Origin: an uncultured Pelagibacteraceae bacterium
Lineage (GTDB): Bacteria; Pseudomonadota; Alphaproteobacteria; Pelagibacterales; Pelagibacteraceae
Assembly: GCA_902629215.1 (NCBI GenBank)
Contig: CACOQC010000011.1
Span: 1-33,118, forward strand
Length of the DNA stretch: 33,118 bases
Direction: 5' to 3'
Shown: piece after piece, positions 28,760 through 33,118 of the stretch
Layout of the letters: every line of letters starts with the position of its first letter
Numbering within the stretch: position 1 is the stretch's first letter
Notes under the pieces: generated by a model
The model's database searches: none
What the model was told of the DNA's origin: nothing
Seen by the model: only the letters and a program-made list of their open reading frames with translations
Made by a program: the position numbers and the translations under genes

Positions 28760-29362
28760 ATGGGCAATTTATTATCATCTTTATCTAAAACAATACACGC
28801 TTCTCTAGTACTAGCGATAATTTTATTCTTAGGTTTATTTTATCAAAATGATGGATTTAGTTTTGATAGATTATTTTGGAGCTGGATTACTAGGTATGTA
28901 CACGTAGTTGTAGGAATAATGTGGATTGGTTTACTTTGGTATTTTAATTTTGTCCAAATACCTAATATGGCCAAGATACCTGATGAACAAAAACCTGCTA
29001 TAGGAAAAGTAATTGCTCCTGCTGCATTATTTTATTTTAGATGGGCTGCAGCTATTACAATCGTATCAGGATTAATTCTTGCAGGACTAAATGGATATTT
29101 ACATGATGCAATGACTTTGAGTATTGGATCAGGTATACCTAAACATACTGCTATAGGAATTGGTATGTGGCTTGGAGTAATTATGGCATTTAATGTTTGG
29201 TTTGTAATTTGGCCTAACCAAAAAAGAGCTTTGGGAATTGTAGAAACTGACCCCGATACTAAAGCAAAATCAGCAAGAACGGCTATGATTTTTTCTAGAA
29301 CAAATACTTTGTTATCATTACCAATGTTACTTTCAATGGTAGCAGCTCAAAATTTATATTAA
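28760..29362 (+). CDS. PuuD-type (Urate_ox_N) membrane protein without cytochrome c domain
   Basis: A 200-residue inner-membrane protein resembling the N-terminal membrane domain of urate hydroxylase PuuD. The segment RYVHVVVGIMWIGLLWYFNF (45-64) is the most telling. About five hydrophobic helices are seen (near 13-30, 44-62, 86-111, 128-151 and 180-197). His13, His48, His115 and His129 are possible haem or metal ligands. Full PuuD proteins carry a C-terminal cytochrome c domain with CxxCH; this one ends at TM5 and has no CxxCH. No purine-degradation genes are nearby, so urate oxidation is doubtful; an unknown redox or haem-related membrane role is possible. It converges on secF, sharing TTAA between the stops. 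Confidence 0.72.
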   Translation: MGNLLSSLSKTIHASLVLAIILFLGLFYQNDGFSFDRLFWSWITRYVHVVVGIMWIGLLWYFNFVQIPNMAKIPDEQKPAIGKVIAPAALFYFRWAAAITIVSGLILAGLNGYLHDAMTLSIGSGIPKHTAIGIGMWLGVIMAFNVWFVIWPNQKRALGIVETDPDTKAKSARTAMIFSRTNTLLSLPMLLSMVAAQNLY

Positions 29363-30249
29363 TTTTTCTCTTCGTCTTTTAAAATTGTTCTTTGTGATAC
29401 ATTTAATCTAACTAAAATTGTATTAGCTATATAAATTGATGAATAGGTACCGAAAATTACACCGAAAATCATTGCTAAAGAAAAACCTTTAAGAATTTCT
29501 CCTCCAAAAAAAAATATTGATAGCAATGCTAAGAGTGTAGTTATAGATGTAATAAGTGTTCTTGATAATGTTTCGTTAATTGAAATATTTGTTAAATCAT
29601 AAATTTTAATATCAGAATACTTTCTCAAATTTTCTCTTACTCGATCAAAAATGACAACAGTATCATTCATTGAATAACCAACTATTGTTAATACTGCAGC
29701 TATAATAGATAAATTTATTTCAAAACCAAAAAGTGAAAATAATCCCAATGTTACAATAACATCATGAAAAAGAGCTACTATTGCACCAAGACTAAATTGC
29801 CATTCAAACCTAATCCAAATATAAATTAACATTAGAAATAAGGAAACTGATATAGCGATAATTCCTGATTTAAGTAATTCGGCACTTACTTTTGGGCCTA
29901 CATTTTCAACTCTTCGGAAATCAAAATTGTTTCCAAAAGATTTATCTAGTTTTTTTTTGACTTCCTCGATAATATTTTTTTTATTATCTTTATTTTCAAA
30001 TTTAATCAAAAAATCAGTTTCATTTCCAAATTTCTTAACAGAAACATCTCCTAAATCCATTTGTTTAAAACTGTCTCTTAATGAAGTAACATTAATTTTA
30101 GTATCCATTGATCTTAATTCAATTAAAGTTCCTCCTTTAAAATCTATACCAAAATTTAACCCTTTGAAGATCAATAATAATAATGAGACTAAAATTAGAA
30201 AACTAGATAAAATGTTAAATTTATTATAATATTTATTAAAAGCTATCAT
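29359..30249 (-). CDS. secF: Protein translocase subunit SecF
   Basis: A 296-residue RND-type membrane subunit of the SecDF complex, which uses the proton motive force to help Sec export. Six membrane helices are expected and visible: one at about 12-31 and five from about 128 on. GIDFKGGTLIEL (about 33-44) is the SecF signature, followed by a periplasmic domain, then YSMNDTVVIFDRVREN (about 192-207) and GFSLAMIFGVIFGTYSSIYI near the end. It is separated from secD by 1 nt. The length is typical (E. coli 323). Confidence 0.96.
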   Translation of the reverse strand: MIAFNKYYNKFNILSSFLILVSLLLLIFKGLNFGIDFKGGTLIELRSMDTKINVTSLRDSFKQMDLGDVSVKKFGNETDFLIKFENKDNKKNIIEEVKKKLDKSFGNNFDFRRVENVGPKVSAELLKSGIIAISVSLFLMLIYIWIRFEWQFSLGAIVALFHDVIVTLGLFSLFGFEINLSIIAAVLTIVGYSMNDTVVIFDRVRENLRKYSDIKIYDLTNISINETLSRTLITSITTLLALLSIFFFGGEILKGFSLAMIFGVIFGTYSSIYIANTILVRLNVSQRTILKDEEKN

Positions 30250-30250
30250 C

Positions 30251-31804
30251 TTATATCAATTTTTCTTTTTCTTTATTTTTCAAAACATAAAAAACTGTTA
30301 ATAAACGTGCTATGAAATAAACAGAAAAAAGAGTTGTAAAAATACCAACACCTAGAGTTAAAGAAAACCCTTTAATAGGACCTGACCCCATAAAAAATAA
30401 AATTATTGCAGCTATTAAAGTTGTTATATTAGCATCCAATATTGCTGTTCTTGATTTTGTATAACCACTGTCAAATGCTATTAAATTATTTTTCTCATTT
30501 TTCAATTCTTCTTTTATTCTCTCAAAAATTAATACATTTGCATCTACAGCCATACCTACAGTTAAGATAATACCTGCAATACCAGGTAAAGTTAAAGTTG
30601 CTTCGAAGATAGTCAGGACTCCTATTAAGAGAAATAAGTTTATAATCAGCGCTATATTAGTAATTAATCCAAAAATTTTGTATTTGATAAAAATGAAAAT
30701 TACTACTAACAAAAAACCAATAATTAATGAAATCTTTCCAGCATCTATTGAATCTTGACCTAAATCAGGACCAACTGTTCTTTCTTCAATAATATTTAAA
30801 GGAGCTGGCAATGCTCCTGATCTTAGTAATAAAGCAAGATCAGTTGCTGATTGAAATGTAAAACCACCACTAATTTGTCCATTTCCACTCGCTATTGTAT
30901 CTCTTATAACTGGTGCACTTATAATTTTTCCATCCAAAACAATAGCTAACTGTCTTCCTATACCTGTTGATGTAGCTTTACCAAATCTTTTTGCACCTAC
31001 TCTATCTAAAGTAAAAGTAACAACCGTTTCATTTGTTTCACTGTCCATTCGTGGTTGAGCATCTAAAAGATTATCACCACTTAAAATTATTCTTTTACTG
31101 ACAAAAGCTTCCTCCGTATCATCTTCATACATTAATTTTTCCACACCAAAAGAATCTTCATTTGAATTTGAGACAAATCTGAAAGTTAAATTAGCAGTCT
31201 TACCGAGTAAAGATTTAATTCTCATTGGGTCATCTAAACCTGGTAATTCAACTAAAATTCTATCATTTCCACGTTTTAGAATATTTGGTTCATTTGTACC
31301 TATTTCATCAATTCTTCTACGAACTATTTCTAAAGCTTGGTCTTGTGAAGAAGTTTTAAGATCAATTAAACCTTGTTTTGAGTAATTTACTTTAATTAAA
31401 TCATTCTCTTCAAAAATTTCAAATCTATGCGATTTAAATCTTGGAAAATATTGATTGATTTCACTTTCTTCATCTTTGAAAAATTCTAAAACCTTTTCTT
31501 TATCTTTGTTATCAACTCTAAAAAAAAGATTTTGATTAGAAATCTTAAAATCACTTGATCTAATATTTCTTTCCCTTAAATAATTTCTGATAGTTGAAGT
31601 AAAGTTTTGAAGTTTTTGTTCAATGACAGGATTGTTATCTATTTCCAATAAAAGGTATGATCCACCTTGTAAATCTAAACCAAGATTAATTTTTTTATTA
31701 AGAAAATCATTTTCAAATTTAATCAAATTAGAAAATGTAATTAAAATAAAAAATAAGGAAATTAAAAAGATGAATGCTATTTTTAATTTTGAAAAATATA
31801 ACAC
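30251..31804 (-). CDS. secD: Protein translocase subunit SecD
   Basis: A 517-residue partner of SecF. The signature NLGLDLQGGSYLLLEID (about 40-56) follows the first membrane helix. The periplasmic P1 domain includes ALEIVRRRIDEIGTNEP and ILVELPGLDD. The membrane part holds the GMAVDANVLIFERIKEEL motif (about 427-444) and ends with GVGIFTTLFSVYFIARLL. It is shorter than E. coli SecD (615) but within the alphaproteobacterial range. The order yajC-secD-secF is the classic operon; the yajC stop is 17 nt upstream. Confidence 0.96.
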   Translation of the reverse strand: MLYFSKLKIAFIFLISLFFILITFSNLIKFENDFLNKKINLGLDLQGGSYLLLEIDNNPVIEQKLQNFTSTIRNYLRERNIRSSDFKISNQNLFFRVDNKDKEKVLEFFKDEESEINQYFPRFKSHRFEIFEENDLIKVNYSKQGLIDLKTSSQDQALEIVRRRIDEIGTNEPNILKRGNDRILVELPGLDDPMRIKSLLGKTANLTFRFVSNSNEDSFGVEKLMYEDDTEEAFVSKRIILSGDNLLDAQPRMDSETNETVVTFTLDRVGAKRFGKATSTGIGRQLAIVLDGKIISAPVIRDTIASGNGQISGGFTFQSATDLALLLRSGALPAPLNIIEERTVGPDLGQDSIDAGKISLIIGFLLVVIFIFIKYKIFGLITNIALIINLFLLIGVLTIFEATLTLPGIAGIILTVGMAVDANVLIFERIKEELKNEKNNLIAFDSGYTKSRTAILDANITTLIAAIILFFMGSGPIKGFSLTLGVGIFTTLFSVYFIARLLTVFYVLKNKEKEKLI

Positions 31805-31821
31805 TTTATATTTTAATAATT

Positions 31822-32109
31822 CTATTTTTTAGTTTCTTGAGAATTCATCAGGCTTTGAACACCTGTACCTCTAATTACTTCAACAGTAACATTATCAGCA
31901 ATTTCAACTTCTATTTTATCGTTATCAACTACTCTAGTAATCGTGCCTGTTATTCCGCCTGAAGTTACAATTTTATCTCCCTTTTTTAAACTCTCTACCA
32001 TTGCCTTATGCTCTTTTACTTTTTTTTGTTGAGGTCTTATCAAGAAAAAATAAAAAATAACAAAAATCAATATAAGCGGTATAAATTGACCAATTCCTGA
32101 ACTTTCCAT
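31822..32109 (-). CDS. yajC: Preprotein translocase subunit YajC
   Basis: A 95-residue single-pass membrane protein associated with SecDF. One N-terminal helix (about 8-24) is followed by FLIRPQQKKVKEHKAMVESL, the family signature, then GDKIVTSGGITGTITRV and VEVEI-like beta strands. The start is supported by a clear Shine-Dalgarno AAGGAG 5 nt upstream. It is first in yajC-secD-secF. Confidence 0.96.
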   Translation of the reverse strand: MESSGIGQFIPLILIFVIFYFFLIRPQQKKVKEHKAMVESLKKGDKIVTSGGITGTITRVVDNDKIEVEIADNVTVEVIRGTGVQSLMNSQETKK

Positions 32110-32114
32110 AAAAA

Positions 32115-32120
32115 CTCCTT
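32115..32120 (-). promoter_or_regulatory. Shine-Dalgarno site of yajC
   Basis: AAGGAG on the minus strand, 5 nt before the yajC ATG. It is the only perfect AAGGAG I noticed directly upstream of a start in this window, where most genes lack a visible ribosome binding site. Confidence 0.7.
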
Positions 32121-32135
32121 AATTTAAAAAGAATA

Positions 32136-32162
32136 TTTATACTATCTATATAATTAAAACAA
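32136..32162 (-). promoter_or_regulatory. Weak candidate promoter of yajC-secDF
   Basis: On the minus strand, TTGTTT (32162-32157) and TATAAA (32141-32136) are 15 nt apart, shorter than ideal, within the 54-nt gap after serS. The leader would be about 20 nt and include the Shine-Dalgarno site. Transcription from serS is the alternative. Confidence 0.3.
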
Positions 32163-32163
32163 C

Positions 32164-33118
32164 TTAATTGAATATAATTTTCTCTAAATTATTCATATAA
32201 GGTCTTAGGGCTTTAGGTATTAATATAGATCCATCTTTTTGTTGATAATTTTCTAAAACAGCTATTAATGTTCTTCCAATAGCTAACCCACTACCGTTTA
32301 ATGTTCCAGCAAATAAAGTATTATTTGATTGATCTTTATATCTTGTTTTCATTCTAACAGCTTGAAATGTTGAACAAGAAGAACAGGACGAAATTTCTCT
32401 ATATCTGTTTTCTGATGGTAACCATACTTCTATATCGTATGTTTTTTCTGCAGAAAACCCCATGTCACCACTACATAAAATAACTTTTCGATAAGGTAAT
32501 TCGAGTAAATCCAAAATATCGGTTGCACATTTGGTCATTCTTTCTAACTCTTCAACACATTTTTCTTGTTCAACAATGCTAACCATTTCAACTTTATAAA
32601 ACTGATGTTGTCTAATCATACCTTTTGTATCTTTACCATAACTACCAGCTTCTTTTCTGAAGCAAGGTGTAGATGCAACAAATCTCATGGGTAAATCTTT
32701 TTGATTCAAGATTTTATCTCTAACTATATTGGTTAGTATAACTTCTGCAGTTGGAATTAAAAATTTTCTTCCAGTGCTTTCATCAAGTTTTACTTCAAAT
32801 TGATCATTTTCAAATTTAGGAAGTTGTCCAGTTCCAAACATAGTGCTTTCAGATGCAAGAAGAGGTGGTGATATTTCCTCGTATCCATTTTTTAAAGTAT
32901 GAGTATCTATCATAAAATTTGATAGAGCTCTCTCTAATAAAGCTAATTTATTTTTCACAAAAACAAATCTTGAACCAGTAGTTTTTGAAGCAAGATCAAA
33001 ATCAAGCATTCCTAGTGCTTCACCTAATTCATAGTGTGATTTTGCTTTAAAATTAAATTTTGGAATTTTACCTGATTTAGAGATTTCAACGTTATCATTT
33101 TCATCTTTTCCTATTGGA
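32164..33118 (-). CDS. serS: Seryl-tRNA synthetase (N-terminus beyond window end)
   Basis: Class II aminoacyl-tRNA synthetase charging tRNA-Ser. 317 residues are in the window and the frame is open to the edge; the missing part is about the first 100 residues (the coiled-coil arm). From the edge it reads [25 protein letters not shown], then the active-site blocks [30 protein letters not shown] (motif 2) and [19 protein letters not shown] (motif 3). [14 protein letters not shown] is also family-typical. The ATG at 33009 is internal and should not be taken as the start. The gene ends 54 nt before yajC on the same strand. Confidence 0.95.
   Translation of the reverse strand, partial: PIGKDENDNVEISKSGKIPKFNFKAKSHYELGEALGMLDFDLASKTTGSRFVFVKNKLALLERALSNFMIDTHTLKNGYEEISPPLLASESTMFGTGQLPKFENDQFEVKLDESTGRKFLIPTAEVILTNIVRDKILNQKDLPMRFVASTPCFRKEAGSYGKDTKGMIRQHQFYKVEMVSIVEQEKCVEELERMTKCATDILDLLELPYRKVILCSGDMGFSAEKTYDIEVWLPSENRYREISSCSSCSTFQAVRMKTRYKDQSNNTLFAGTLNGSGLAIGRTLIAVLENYQQKDGSILIPKALRPYMNNLEKIIFN

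Noticed and set aside
32164..33009. serS starting at the ATG at 33009
   Set aside because: The reading frame continues upstream as HYELGEALG and PIGKDENDN, conserved SerRS sequence, so the ATG is internal and the gene runs off the window.

Overview
The window looks like a piece of a streamlined marine alphaproteobacterial genome, most likely SAR11 (Pelagibacterales, 'Candidatus Pelagibacter'-like). I infer this from the very AT-rich sequence, protein genes full of Lys/Asn/Ile, almost no intergenic DNA (the longest gap is about 112 nt), many start/stop overlaps, and alphaproteobacterial family variants and gene order (dac-tmk-holB-metG-tatD-MBL, ssb-gyrA-coaD). No rRNA, CRISPR array, transposase or prophage gene was seen. 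No stretch over 300 nt lacks a gene.

Layout. (1) 1-5732, minus strand: tRNA-Pro, an NDUFS4-like complex I accessory subunit, an SbmA/BacA transporter, GlpX fructose-bisphosphatase, tRNA-Glu, a GIY-YIG protein, a two-domain glycosyltransferase and GDP-mannose 4,6-dehydratase (cut by the window start). The last three look like the edge of a surface-polysaccharide locus beside a tRNA gene. (2) 5827-7997, plus: zinc-ribbon membrane protein, NhaA antiporter, secreted glutathione peroxidase. (3) 7992-16337, minus: a nine-gene run in which seven of eight junctions overlap: rarD, mltB, a SPOR/RlpA-like lipoprotein, D,D-carboxypeptidase, tmk, holB, metG, tatD and a metallo-beta-lactamase-fold hydrolase. 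It mixes cell-wall and replication/translation functions. metG is split by a frameshift at an A9 homopolymer. (4) 16422-20402: tRNA-Ser(UGA), sdhE and recG diverging from a 22-bp gap, a DUF502 membrane protein preceded by a possible 25-residue membrane peptide, and an M48 metallopeptidase lipoprotein. (5) 20415-25767, minus: ssb, gyrA, coaD, an exported cyclophilin, tgt and tRNA-Lys. (6) 25858-29362, plus: uvrA and a PuuD-type membrane protein. (7) 29359-33118, minus: serS (cut by the window end), yajC, secD, secF.

Most of this is housekeeping: DNA repair and replication (recG, uvrA, ssb, gyrA, holB, tmk), tRNA charging and modification (metG, serS, tgt, four tRNAs), export (secDF-yajC) and envelope maintenance. 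I did not find a clear new defence or mobile system. The points most worth a second look are the metG frameshift, the Tgt protein that has lost three of four structural zinc ligands, the compact divergent promoters with leaderless-looking starts, the 25-residue ORF and the fused glycosyltransferase next to tRNA-Glu. All assignments rest on reading motifs by eye; no database search was run.
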